64,000 nt of DNA from Luteibacter flocculans (GTDB lineage: Bacteria > Pseudomonadota > Gammaproteobacteria > Xanthomonadales > Rhodanobacteraceae): positions 1,656,001-1,720,000 of the forward strand of contig NZ_CP063231.1 in assembly GCF_023612255.1 (NCBI RefSeq), written 5' to 3'. The translations under genes and the position numbers were made by a program. Of the stretch, positions 37,567 to 46,534 are shown in pieces. The notes beneath the pieces are model-generated. The model was not told the DNA's origin. It was given only the letters and a program-made list of their open reading frames with translations, and searched no databases. The first letter of the stretch is position 1. Each line of letters starts with the position of its first letter.

Positions 37567-37751
37567 CGATTCATTGATGCTGCGCCGAACCCGCACCCGC
37601 CGACGCTGCCCGGTCGGGGAGCGGTCGCTTCACCAGGTAACGGAAATGCTTCCCTCTTTGCTTCGTCGAGCCTCCTGATTTCCTCTTTGGCCTCCAGGGT
37701 GCTTTCCGAAAGGATCTTCTCGGGTGCACTGGTACGAAGACACACTCGCAT
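37563..37751 (-). CDS. Short open frame, possible toxin-tail remnant
   Basis: 62 codons, rich in charged residues (ILSESTLEAKEEIRRLDEAKREAF), ending GSVGGCGFGAASMNR. The stop codon overlaps the ATG of the downstream membrane-protein gene (ATGA), the arrangement used elsewhere here for the RHS toxin and its candidate immunity gene. No clear ribosome site or RHS core is present. It could be the 3' end of a lost toxin gene, or chance. Confidence 0.3.
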   Translation of the reverse strand: MRVCLRTSAPEKILSESTLEAKEEIRRLDEAKREAFPLPGEATAPRPGSVGGCGFGAASMNR

Positions 37752-37776
37752 CGAAGGAAGATGTTAACTAGGCGGG

Positions 37777-38127
37777 TTATAGACTGGTGATGCCTTCTTC
37801 GCTTCCAAAAAGCTTTTCGTGCCATGGGGCCTCAGGCCGCTGGAAATAGCCAAGGTCCTCAGGAGCGATATGGTCTCGAATTGGGAGAAGTGGATAGCTG
37901 TAGCGTGTGAGGAGAGCAATGAGGTCAAATGCCCCGGTCCGCGTCAGGTATGGACTGCTGAGGTCAATGCGAAGATTGCCGGCCTATATTCCGTTTACTT
38001 TTGCGATTCCTTCGATGGATTCAAGCCACGCATAAAAATACTTCTCGTCGTAATACGACAAGTAGCGCTGTTCCTTGAAGACGATGAAGCTATCGTTGGG
38101 CATCAATGTAGATTCACTTTGAGTCAT
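37777..38127 (-). pseudogene. Immunity-like gene interrupted by one in-frame amber stop
   Basis: From an ATG at 38127, with AGGA about ten bases upstream, 47 codons read to a TAG at 37984-37986. The same frame continues for 68 further codons to a TAA at 37777. The joined product would be 116 residues with coherent composition: FIVFKEQRYLSYYDEKYFYAWLE before the amber is written here only in part (RYLSYYDEKYFYAWLE), and LTRYSYPLLPIRDHIAPEDL after it. Size and position, downstream of an RHS locus between immunity-like genes, suit a small immunity protein. I do not recognise the family. A single substitution explains the break; suppressor read-through is an alternative. Confidence 0.6.
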
Positions 38128-38258
38128 CGATATGTTTTCCTGGACGAGCGTTGATATTGCCATTGACCTGCGCACGAAAAATGTAGCCAGCACATGGTAA
38201 GTTCGATGTTATTGGGAGCGATCTAGTGGCGCTGAGTCGATGCTGTAGATCGGTACTA

Positions 38259-38654
38259 CTAGTCCGCGGAGAGCAAATGATCAATGTCGATAACTGCGCC
38301 GATTGTTCCCGCAAAAAGTGACATCGAAGGCGGAATCATGATGGACGGGATTCGCCCATCCATGCCTTGAATTGCTATCGTAAGCACGGCAGATCCTTCG
38401 GCGGCAAAGTGGCGAAATATGTCGGTGCGTGGCAAGAGTTTATGTTCGAGCTCCTGCCAGCATGCTTCCAAAGATCCTTGGGGACTCTTCATCGACTCGA
38501 TCGACCAGAGGTTCGATCTCGGAAGAACGCGAACTGGGTCGCGTTCGCCCTTAAGCAATGCGGTCGATGGCTCTATACCTGTAGCCGCCGAAATCTCGCG
38601 CGGGGGTGTCGTGGTATTTCCGAGAGAGAGCGAGATATACATATAGTCAGGCAT
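38259..38654 (-). CDS. DUF4279-like protein, candidate immunity protein
   Basis: 131 residues. The pattern follows DUF4279: YISLSLGNTTTPPREISAAT, a TALLKGERD turn, NLWSIESMKSPQGS, a helix WQELEHKLLPR, and AVLTIAIQG with a tail IGAVIDIDHLL. The start at 38654 has GGTGA five bases upstream; a GTG three codons earlier is possible. It is the second of three related genes in this stretch and is separate from any intact toxin gene, as expected for an orphan immunity gene kept after toxin-tip replacement. Family assignment by eye; function inferred. Confidence 0.65.
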   Translation of the reverse strand: MPDYMYISLSLGNTTTPPREISAATGIEPSTALLKGERDPVRVLPRSNLWSIESMKSPQGSLEACWQELEHKLLPRTDIFRHFAAEGSAVLTIAIQGMDGRIPSIMIPPSMSLFAGTIGAVIDIDHLLSAD

Positions 38655-38909
38655 CACTTTCACCCATCAGAGTTCGGTCAAGTTATTACGGCCGCTATCG
38701 TCTAGAGTGCCCACACTTATGCCGTTTCCTTTTCGCTTACACCACACAGTGATCCGGTCAATGCAGGGCCGGCATGGGGATATCGGGGAGATAAGTTCCG
38801 ATCGACGTCGGCGACCGTGCCACTAATGCAAAGCCGTCCCCATCAAAAATTGGAACTATGGCTCGGCTAGGCGACCGTGCGCTGCATCGGGTGATACTTG
38901 GTTACAGCT
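38655..38909 (-). other. Intergenic stretch with a possible coding remnant
   Basis: No complete gene. On the minus strand a frame ending at a TGA at 38758-38760 encodes a plausible tail (AIVPIFDGDGFALVAR, then SIGTYLPDIPMPALH) without a usable start, so it could be the 3' end of a decayed gene. GCACGGTCGCC occurs twice about 60 bp apart. Otherwise I see nothing. Confidence 0.25.
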
Positions 38910-39521
38910 TCACTTGGTAGGGCTCAGTGGGGGCCCAATACCAAACGCCTGACGGTTCCTTTCGACCACTTCCTCCAACAAAGCAACCGCCGCATCTGGA
39001 TCTTCCCTCAGGCGCCCAAGAAGAATTCGGCCTAGCTCTTCGTCGCGCTTTCCCAGGCGAGCCAACATCTCGTTGAACATCGCTTCGAGCATTTCTTTAG
39101 CCAGAGTAAATTGCTTGGCAAGGACCCATCCTGAAGCAAGCACGAGGTGGGCGTGCGGATTCAGCATGGCCTCTGAGCCCTCTAAGTAGTGCAAGAAGCT
39201 ATGCAAACTCATCGGCGATCCGGGCCGCAGTACCTCGGCAAACTCTGGCCGAGCCAACACTCGCTCAACAACTTGCTCGTCAGCAAGTTCATCCTTGGCA
39301 ATAAACCCATCATTCTCCAAGCGACTGCTGTAGAGAAGATTCTCACCAAACGCATCGAAAAGTGGAAAACGAAATCGCCACAAATATATGCCTTGAGGCC
39401 GGTACTCCAGGAGAAAACCTTGCAAGACAAGGTCGCAATCCTTGCGAAAAAAGTAGCCCCCCGAATGCGCTAAGCCATCGACACGTTGACATAGGAGACG
39501 AGCAATCGAACGCTTATTCAT
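38910..39521 (-). CDS. Protein of unknown function beside an orphan RHS tip
   Basis: 203 residues, soluble, rich in charged helices in the second half (LAKEMLEAMFNEMLARLGKR, ILLGRLREDPDAAVALLEE). No signal peptide or membrane segment. I do not recognise the family. Its ATG overlaps the stop of one reading frame of the orphan RHS fragment (ATGA) and lies 12 bp after the stop of the alternative frame, the usual place of a cognate immunity gene. GC content is lower than in the core genome. Confidence 0.65.
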   Translation of the reverse strand: MNKRSIARLLCQRVDGLAHSGGYFFRKDCDLVLQGFLLEYRPQGIYLWRFRFPLFDAFGENLLYSSRLENDGFIAKDELADEQVVERVLARPEFAEVLRPGSPMSLHSFLHYLEGSEAMLNPHAHLVLASGWVLAKQFTLAKEMLEAMFNEMLARLGKRDEELGRILLGRLREDPDAAVALLEEVVERNRQAFGIGPPLSPTK

Positions 39522-39853
39522 CTATCTAATGACCTACCGGGTAAATGGGTGCGATGACGTCCCTGCTGGGAGATTAGCACCGTAGGCATTCGCCTGAGAT
39601 CTGCTGATGTAGCTCCAGCCGGTTTTGAGGTCGTAGACGGCGGCGAGCCCGGCTTGAAGAGATTCAAGTCGGTAAGCCCGGACGCGTCGAACGACGTCAA
39701 CGGGTTGCCACTGGCGTAAATGTATGTGCTGATGCCACCGGTCAAGCCTAGCGGATCGCTCTGAACATAGCGTCCGCTTACGGCCTCGTAATCGCGATTG
39801 ACGTTGTAGCTTAGCCCGCTCTCCGCGTCAAAATACTGCCCAGGTAACCACAC
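39518..39853 (-). pseudogene. Orphan RHS 3' fragment (core end plus short tip)
   Basis: The fragment opens with PGQYFDAESGL and runs through NVNRDYEAVSGRYVQSDPLGL and STYIYASGNPL. It copies, with moderate divergence, the end of the core of the big RHS protein at about 40850-40970. After DASGLTDLNLFKPG the reading frame gives an unstructured 45-residue tail, while the +1-shifted frame gives a more protein-like tail (AVYDLKTGWSYISRSQANAY) ending at a TAG near 39533, so a frameshift near 39655 is likely. There is no own start site and no upstream core. This is a displaced toxin tip of the kind left by RHS C-terminal exchange. Confidence 0.75.
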
Positions 39854-39960
39854 CCTTGACGCACCCCTGCGCCGACACCGGTGGCTGGCCTTAACACGGC
39901 GCGGTGTTGTACTGAGCGGTTCGCAGCGTGCAGCGAAACCGCAACTTAGTTCGCTCCCCC

Positions 39961-40398
39961 CTAGGGATGTGCCTTACTGGGGGTGTCCGCCGTGTAAACG
40001 TCTAGCGAGAGATCCAACCCGAGGTTCGACAACGCCGCTAACAAATTGCTTGGTAGGGCGTCGCCGCTGTCCTTGTCGAGGAACCACCCAACAAAAAGCT
40101 CGGTCTTCGCACCGCTTTGCCTCAGCTTGCCCAACGCAGAAGCGAGGTGATTCAACTGACGCACGCAAGATGACAATGCATCTGCTAACCCGATGCGCTG
40201 CCTATCCATAAGTCGAAACGTCACGTAGGTGTTCTCCCACACGCCATCAAGCACACGACCACTAGGCGCTGTTCTGATTTCGCCCTTGGTCCATTGTCTC
40301 GCTGGTGTGAGGCTAAGCGAAGCCACGATGTCAGCAGCAGTGAGGTCTTGGCTGAAGATTCTCAGGCTGACAGAAATTGTCATGAATAAATCACTCAC
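39961..40398 (-). CDS. DUF4279-like protein, candidate cognate immunity of the RHS toxin
   Basis: 145 residues in the GTG-start form. It has the full DUF4279-type order: VSLRIFSQDLTAADIVASL, ARQWTKGEIR, VWENTYVTFRL, a helix LADALSSCVRQLNHLASAL, ELFVGWFLDKD, and NLGLDLSLDVY at the end. The GTG at 40398 overlaps the RHS stop (GTGA) and has GGGGA nine bases upstream; an ATG at 40383 is the alternative. Direct coupling to the 3' end of a polymorphic toxin gene is the normal position of its immunity gene. The function is inferred from position. Confidence 0.75.
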   Translation of the reverse strand: MSDLFMTISVSLRIFSQDLTAADIVASLSLTPARQWTKGEIRTAPSGRVLDGVWENTYVTFRLMDRQRIGLADALSSCVRQLNHLASALGKLRQSGAKTELFVGWFLDKDSGDALPSNLLAALSNLGLDLSLDVYTADTPSKAHP

Positions 40399-43300
40399 TG
40401 CGTGTAGTCCCCGTAGTTTCCGTGATTCACAGCGTTTCCCTCATGGTCACCCGTGATGACATCACCATTGGGCGCAATTCCCGTCCAATCTTGGGGGCCA
40501 GCGCCAACGCCGTGTTTGATGTCATGAACATCGTCCTTGCTGAGACCGGTCTGGTCAATCGGTTTTGTCCCCCCTGGGCAGTTCTTCGGTTTCGAACCGG
40601 GTTTCGGGGTTGAATGATGCGACATCCAGTCTGCGTAATCGGAGAGGCCAGCGGGGACATTTGTGGGAACGCAATAGGGTCCAATGCAAGCCCAGACCGG
40701 AGTTGCTGGACCCCAGTTAGGGAGAGACGAGGCAGCTGGCGTTCCATCGTAAGGCAGTGGCGGGGCCACGACTGGGCGAGGCACGGGGATTACTACCTGA
40801 GTACCAAGAGGATCAGCGTACGCCAGCGGCGACCCGGTCACGTAAGAGTAGGTGGCTGCTCCTGCTCTCAAGCCGATGGGATCGCTCTGGATATAGCGTC
40901 CCGTTGCCGCTTCGTAGTCGCGGTTGACGTTGTAATTCAACCCGCTCTCGGCATCGAAGTACTGGCCGGGGAAGCGCAGGTTCAGCACGAACCCGCTCGC
41001 CGACGTCGGCAACACCTCGCCGAACGGATGTCCCTGGAATGCCCATGTCCAAATGATCGCGCCTTTGCTGTCACTCACTGCCCTGGGAGATCCGAGCGCA
41101 TCGGCGTGTACGTACCCCACCGTCAACGTGCTCCCGCTGCCATCGACGATGGCGACGGGCAGGTCTTCCAGCCAGACATAGTCTCTTGCCGTAGCGCCAT
41201 ACTCGCCCAGCAAGCGGCTATTTTCGTCGTAGATGAATCGCGTGGTCGCCGCGGCTGGCGTCGTCACCGTCTTCGACAGACGCTCGCCCAGCGCGTTATA
41301 GACGTAGGTGCCCACAACCGATCCGTTTCTCTGGACCGAGCTCATGCGGTTGCGATCGTTGTAGGTATAACCGAGTGTCTCGCCTGCAGCCGTGCTGCCC
41401 GTGGTGTTTCCGTTGGCGTCATGCGTGCGGGTAGCCGTTCCGATACTGGTGAGCCAGTGAGTGCCAGCCTGGTAGCCATATACACCTGTAGCCAACCCGG
41501 GTGCGGTCTTGCTTAGCCGGTCGCCCGTCTGGTTATACGTATACGTCTCGATCGCCGTGTTGTTCGCGTCGTTTACGGAGGTCAGGCGGTAGAGCGGATC
41601 GTAACCGTACGATTCCGTGGCAGGCGATGCTCCCGGGGGCGACCCCAGCGAGACGAGGTTCCCCATGACATCGCGGGCGAAATGCAGGTTGAGTACCGGG
41701 CTGGTAACGTCGGTTACCGCGAAGTTCGCGTCGTAAGTCCGCTTGATGTTCTGTCCGTTGCCCAACGTGTAGCTTGTTATCGGTCCAAACGGTAAGTACG
41801 TGACGTTTCCGACCACGGATTGGGAGAAGCCGGGCGAGCTGAAAGTGATCGACGCAACACGCCCACGGTTGTCTCGGTAGTAGGTGAGTTTGCTGCCATT
41901 GGGATAGGTGAGCGTATCCAGGCGATCGGCGCGAGTGTAGGTATACACGGTCGTATCTGTTTGCGAGCCGAGTGCCTGGGATTTCTGGGTCAGGTTGCCC
42001 CGTTTGTCGTAGCAATAGGTGGTTGTGACGGCCGATTCCACGATCCGAGTCAGTCGCCCGACCGGAGAGGAGCCGGGGCATCCGGTTACGCTGTCCGGTT
42101 CATCGTAATGCCAGGACACATTGGCTTCGGCGTGCGGATACGTAGCCGAGATGCGCCGGTCGAGCGCGTCATACGTGTAGCTGACCGCGACGCCGCGCGC
42201 ATCGGTAGCGGTCGTCACATTGCCGGCATCGTCGAACGTTGCCGCCGATTGGCCGGTATCCGGGCTGACGTGATCGACAACGTCGCCGAAGGCGTTGCGT
42301 GTGTAAGTCGTCGCTAAACCTTCGGGATCGCTCACGCCCACCAGGCGATCGAGCGGGTCGTATTGCACGATGGTTTCGGTATGGTGCGTGGCCGCAGACT
42401 TGCCACCGGCGTCGCCTATCGTCGCAATGAGCCGATTGAGACCGTCATAGGACGTCTTTGTCTGCACGCCCAGGCCGTCCACGGACTCCAGCAGATTGCC
42501 GTTACCGTCATAGGCCGAAGGCGCACTCGAGTCCGCGACAACACGATTCAATCCGTCGAGCATGCCGGTCAGTCGTCCAAGGGCGCTATACGTTCTTGTG
42601 ACACCTTTGATCACCGTTCCCGAGGAATTGATGACCTGTTCCTGCACGCGGTTACCGGCTGCGTCCAGGACATAGTGAATGCGATTGCCGGCCGGGTCCT
42701 TGATGTCCGTGAGTCGGCGCGCACTGTCATAAGCAAAGTTCGTCACGATGCCGGTGGGATCGGTGATGCTCTCTACATTGCCGTACGAGGTATAGGAGAT
42801 CGTGGTGACGGCATCGCTCGAAGAACTCGATCCATCCGCATTGGCTCGCACCGTCTTTGTCTGAAGCCAACCCCGCGCCATGTATGTGAAGTCGGTGATG
42901 ACGCCATTGGCATCGATGACTCGTGTGGGGCGACCCGCCCCGTCGTACCTGGCGATCGTCGTAACGTGGCCCATGGCATCCGTTATCGACTTCAAGTCGC
43001 CATGGTGCCACTGCGTGCTGTCGTCCATGTAGTACTGGTAGGTGGTCGTCTGTACCGTGTCCTTTCGCGGTCCGGTACGGGTCAGCAGCAGCCCGGCCAC
43101 GGGGCATTGCGTCGCGTCGACCACCGTGCAATAGGTGTACGTCCAGCGCCTGACGCCGGATGGGACCGCCCCGGAGGGCGAGCAGGTGTAGTTGGCGGCG
43201 GTAGTCACGGCCAAATCGGCCTCGCATTGCGCGAGCAGCAGGCCGGTCGGTCCGTAGACGCGGCTTGTGGCCGTGATCGCGGTGCCGCTTCCGTCGAGCA

Positions 43301-45080
43301 CGCGTGTTATCAGTGGAAGGCGAAGATTCGTGTCCCACGTGGTTTCGATGCGCCGCTCTTCCGGCTTGCCGACGGCCTCCCGCTTTGCTTCAAGCAACCC
43401 CAGCGCATCGTAGGTCGTCTGCGTCGTGACGCCATTGAAGTCGACCATGCTGGCGGGGAAGCCGCGCGTATCATAAGTGCGCGACTGCCATAGCTGACCG
43501 CAATCCGGCGCGCAAGGGCCACTGAGCGAGCTGACTCGCATCAATCCATCAATGGACACGGGCGTCAGCCGCACGGTGTTGCCCAGCGGGTAGGTGATGG
43601 CCGACGACCCATCGGCCTGATAGGCAATCTTTGTGGTGCCGACGTTCCCATTGAAGGACGACGATGTGGCTCGACCGAGATCATCGTAGGTAATGCTCTC
43701 GTAGCGCACGCCGTTCTCGTTGGTGATCCCTGTCAGCGCATTGGGCAGGGGCGTTGCCCCGATAAATTCGCTCTCGTTATAGAGATATCTACGTACCTCG
43801 TCATTGGCATATACGACCTGGCTCAGGTTGGATGACGAAGAACCGTAGTTGTAGGCAAGGCGCTTGCCGTCCGGCAAGCTGACAAGCTTGAGCCGCGACG
43901 AGCTGTCATAGCTGAAGACGAGCTGGCGACCTTTCGAATCCGTGACCGTGGAAAGCAGCCCGATGGCCGGAGAAGCGGTGGTCGTATAGCTAAGGGTAAT
44001 CCCTTGCCCATCCTGGCCGATCACCGAAATCAGACGGCCCGTCAGGTCGTAGGTTTCGGTCTGGCGCGTGCCGCCAACGAACAGGCTGTAGCCGATGGTT
44101 TGGCCTTGTTGATCCTGTTTGTCCGTGAGAACGTCCGTGGGCATGTCCGTGGTCCACGGACTTGCGCTGTCGCTTCGCGTATAGGTGGCCTGCTTCCCGT
44201 CGGGACGCAGAACAACGATGGAGGTGGCGGGAGCGCCCGTTATGCTCAGGGACCGATCGAAAACGTGCCGCCAGCGAAAGCCCATGGTTGCGGGCGCGGT
44301 CGCACCATTGCTGTTGTAGAAGCGCCTGAAGGTGAGCCAGGGGCCGCCGTCGAAGTCGTCTTCTTGGAGGTGGAAGTTGCCCGTCGATGCATCGATGGGA
44401 TCGCCGACCACGCTTGCGCCCATGGCTTCCGCGCAAGACGAGCCATTGGCGTTGCCGCTTGCCGTGCCGCCGCTGCCGGTGCCGGACCTCGCGGAACCTA
44501 GTCCGCCGTCGCATCGCGCGCCGCTACCCAGGTTCTTGGTCGCCTGACCGCCATAGCGCGTGATGTCGACCGTGCCGCTGCTGCATCCGGATTGGGTGGA
44601 ACTCCATGTGCCCTGCAACCGCGTGCCGTCCCGTGTTTCGGACAATGTGAGCGAGATCGACGTCTTGCACCCCGTCGCGCTTCCGCCTTGGCCGATGAGC
44701 GTGTCGTCGGCGGTGGTCAGAAGGCTTCCGGAGACGTTGCCCGTCAGCGACCACAGGTACCATCCGTTTGCGTTGTCCAACGGCGTCGTGAGGCGGGTGC
44801 CCGTGACATGACCCGTGGCGTCCTGCGTGAGCTTGAATTCCTCAGCCCAGTCGGCGGCCGTCGAGTCCCCCGATGCGTGCAGGTTGCCATGCCACGTGCC
44901 GGTGACGTCGACAGCCGGTTCGGCCGATGCATCGCTGGTGGTGACTTGCGTTGGGGCAGCCGATCTTACGGCGCGTGTCTGAACGGGTGAGCGCGAGGCT
45001 TCCTGGCTCTTCGCGACGGGCGTCGCCGCCATCGACCCGATGAAGATCACAAGAATCACGAGTTGTGAGGTGAAGCCCAC
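40395..45080 (-). CDS. Secreted RHS-repeat polymorphic toxin
   Basis: 1561 residues. A Sec signal peptide (to about residue 25) is followed by a unique N-terminal domain (about 40-200) and a DUF6531-like start of the RHS shell (VVGDPIDASTGNFHLQEDDF, about 225-245). About 1100 residues of YD/RHS repeats follow, then the RHS-associated core ending GQYFDAESGLNYNVNRDYE and QSDPIGL with D1400. The last 160 residues are the variable tip: a Pro-rich linker, then a domain GLSKDDVHDIKHGVGAGPQDW and NGDVITGDHEGNAVNHG, which I tentatively relate to polymorphic toxin type 37 (Ntox37). No PAAR, VgrG or T6SS gene is near, so export is probably via the signal peptide. The downstream DUF4279 gene is coupled by GTGA. 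Confidence 0.92.
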   Translation of the reverse strand: MGFTSQLVILVIFIGSMAATPVAKSQEASRSPVQTRAVRSAAPTQVTTSDASAEPAVDVTGTWHGNLHASGDSTAADWAEEFKLTQDATGHVTGTRLTTPLDNANGWYLWSLTGNVSGSLLTTADDTLIGQGGSATGCKTSISLTLSETRDGTRLQGTWSSTQSGCSSGTVDITRYGGQATKNLGSGARCDGGLGSARSGTGSGGTASGNANGSSCAEAMGASVVGDPIDASTGNFHLQEDDFDGGPWLTFRRFYNSNGATAPATMGFRWRHVFDRSLSITGAPATSIVVLRPDGKQATYTRSDSASPWTTDMPTDVLTDKQDQQGQTIGYSLFVGGTRQTETYDLTGRLISVIGQDGQGITLSYTTTASPAIGLLSTVTDSKGRQLVFSYDSSSRLKLVSLPDGKRLAYNYGSSSSNLSQVVYANDEVRRYLYNESEFIGATPLPNALTGITNENGVRYESITYDDLGRATSSSFNGNVGTTKIAYQADGSSAITYPLGNTVRLTPVSIDGLMRVSSLSGPCAPDCGQLWQSRTYDTRGFPASMVDFNGVTTQTTYDALGLLEAKREAVGKPEERRIETTWDTNLRLPLITRVLDGSGTAITATSRVYGPTGLLLAQCEADLAVTTAANYTCSPSGAVPSGVRRWTYTYCTVVDATQCPVAGLLLTRTGPRKDTVQTTTYQYYMDDSTQWHHGDLKSITDAMGHVTTIARYDGAGRPTRVIDANGVITDFTYMARGWLQTKTVRANADGSSSSSDAVTTISYTSYGNVESITDPTGIVTNFAYDSARRLTDIKDPAGNRIHYVLDAAGNRVQEQVINSSGTVIKGVTRTYSALGRLTGMLDGLNRVVADSSAPSAYDGNGNLLESVDGLGVQTKTSYDGLNRLIATIGDAGGKSAATHHTETIVQYDPLDRLVGVSDPEGLATTYTRNAFGDVVDHVSPDTGQSAATFDDAGNVTTATDARGVAVSYTYDALDRRISATYPHAEANVSWHYDEPDSVTGCPGSSPVGRLTRIVESAVTTTYCYDKRGNLTQKSQALGSQTDTTVYTYTRADRLDTLTYPNGSKLTYYRDNRGRVASITFSSPGFSQSVVGNVTYLPFGPITSYTLGNGQNIKRTYDANFAVTDVTSPVLNLHFARDVMGNLVSLGSPPGASPATESYGYDPLYRLTSVNDANNTAIETYTYNQTGDRLSKTAPGLATGVYGYQAGTHWLTSIGTATRTHDANGNTTGSTAAGETLGYTYNDRNRMSSVQRNGSVVGTYVYNALGERLSKTVTTPAAATTRFIYDENSRLLGEYGATARDYVWLEDLPVAIVDGSGSTLTVGYVHADALGSPRAVSDSKGAIIWTWAFQGHPFGEVLPTSASGFVLNLRFPGQYFDAESGLNYNVNRDYEAATGRYIQSDPIGLRAGAATYSYVTGSPLAYADPLGTQVVIPVPRPVVAPPLPYDGTPAASSLPNWGPATPVWACIGPYCVPTNVPAGLSDYADWMSHHSTPKPGSKPKNCPGGTKPIDQTGLSKDDVHDIKHGVGAGPQDWTGIAPNGDVITGDHEGNAVNHGNYGDYTQ

Positions 45081-45355
45081 AAGACCCTTTGCGCGGGCGA
45101 GCCGATGTGCCCCCCCGTCCTTGAGTTACCCGAATGCACATCGTTCGTTCCTGATCGGCTTTGTATGGCGCGCGGGAGGCCATGCGCGCAGCGGGAGAGG
45201 ATAGGTGCTCAAGAATTTGCCATCTGTAGGCGAACGCCTACATGGGCGGCGTAGCAGTGCACATTTCCGGCAAGCTCCTGCCGGGCGTGATCGGAGGCAC
45301 GAAATCCGCTCGCCGACGAATTTCTGACTCATGGCAGTGCGGCGGCGTTAGCTTC

Positions 45356-45470
45356 TCGCCACCAGGGTGGCTCCCACCGAAGCGGTGTAGCAGCGAGGCA
45401 ACTTCCCATCGCCAGCAGGCTGGCTCCCACCTGCAAGCTCCCGTCGCCGCCATGGCGGCTCCCACAGGCG
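45356..45470. repeat. Palindromic GTGGGAGCC repeats; right copy of 93-bp direct repeat
   Basis: Contains CCACCAGGGTGGCTCCCAC, CTGGCTCCCACC and the palindrome around GCCGCCATGGCGGC. Positions 45378-45470 match 35473-35565 in the same orientation with three mismatches (90 of 93). It lies in the 487-bp gap between the RHS gene start and the EamA transporter; the remainder (45081-45355) should carry the RHS promoter, but I cannot point to a convincing one. Confidence 0.85.
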
Positions 45471-45567
45471 CCAGTTGTGAATCCCGCGAAAGGCTGCATT
45501 GCAGAAGATGCGCTTGTGCGTGGCGCCGGGGCGGCGACAATGGGCGTTCTCGCTGAGTGAGGTTCGC

Positions 45568-46467
45568 ATGTCTGCCGCCGATACCCCTGTGCAAATGATC
45601 GCTCCCCCGGTGGAGCGCGACTGGCGTACGCCGGTCGAATTGGTGTCGCTGGGCGCGATCTGGGGCGGATCGTTCCTCTTCATGCGTGTGGCGGCGAAGG
45701 ATTTCGGCCCGTTCCCGATGGTTGCGACGCGGCTACTGTTCGGCTCGGTGATCCTGTTGCCGCTGCTGTGGCGGGCCCGCGCGAGCATCCGCCTCTCGCA
45801 TCTGTGGAAGATGCTAGCGCTGGGCGCCTTGAGCGCGGCGATACCTTTCACGCTGTTTGCCTGGGGTGCGGAGCGTGCGCCGGCAGGCATCGGCGCCATC
45901 GCCAACAGCATGACGGTACTGTTCGCCGCGCTGGTGGCCTTCATTGGGTTCGGCGAGAAGATCGGCACGCGCAAGGCCATCGCGCTGGTCGCGGGCTTTG
46001 TCGGCGTGGTGGTGCTCGCCAGTGGTCGTACCGCGGGCGACAACGTGGCGCCTGCCGCGCTCGCGGGTGCCGCGGCGTCGTTCTGTTATGGGCTGGCCGC
46101 CAACCTCATCAAGCGATACCTCGCGGACATCGCACCGACCGCTGTCGCGGCGGGCTGCCTGCTCGGTGCCACGCTGCTGATGGCGCCGCTGGGCTGGCTT
46201 ACCTGGCCGACGGCGCCGATCCCCGGGAAGTCGTGGCTCGCGGTACTGGCCCTTGGCGTGGTCTGTACCGGGCTCGCGTATGCCTTCTATTTCCGTCTGA
46301 TCCAGCGCATCGGCGCGCCGCGCGCAGCGACCTCCACCTACCTCGTGCCCCTGTTCGGCGTGGGCTGGGCGTGGATGTTCCTCGGCGAGGCCTTGACCCC
46401 GACCATGGCCGTGGCGGGCGCGATCATTCTGGGCAGCGTGATCTTCAGCCAGAAAAGCAAGGGCTGA
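45568..46467 (+). CDS. EamA/DMT-superfamily transporter
   Basis: 299 residues with ten hydrophobic helices in two EamA repeats (about 20-145 and 160-295). Markers are GAIWGGSFLFMRVAAKDFGP at the first helix and STYLVPLFGVGWAWMFLGEAL in the second repeat. The start at 45568 has GAGG upstream. Members export amino acids or other metabolites; the substrate here is unknown. It is the first gene after the repeat that bounds the RHS region. Confidence 0.9.
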   Translation: MSAADTPVQMIAPPVERDWRTPVELVSLGAIWGGSFLFMRVAAKDFGPFPMVATRLLFGSVILLPLLWRARASIRLSHLWKMLALGALSAAIPFTLFAWGAERAPAGIGAIANSMTVLFAALVAFIGFGEKIGTRKAIALVAGFVGVVVLASGRTAGDNVAPAALAGAAASFCYGLAANLIKRYLADIAPTAVAAGCLLGATLLMAPLGWLTWPTAPIPGKSWLAVLALGVVCTGLAYAFYFRLIQRIGAPRAATSTYLVPLFGVGWAWMFLGEALTPTMAVAGAIILGSVIFSQKSKG

Positions 46468-46534
46468 TCGGTCCCTTTCCCGCGGGGGCGTGGCGTGGAA
46501 TAGTCACGGCTCTTCTTTGCCGTCGGGGTCCTTC

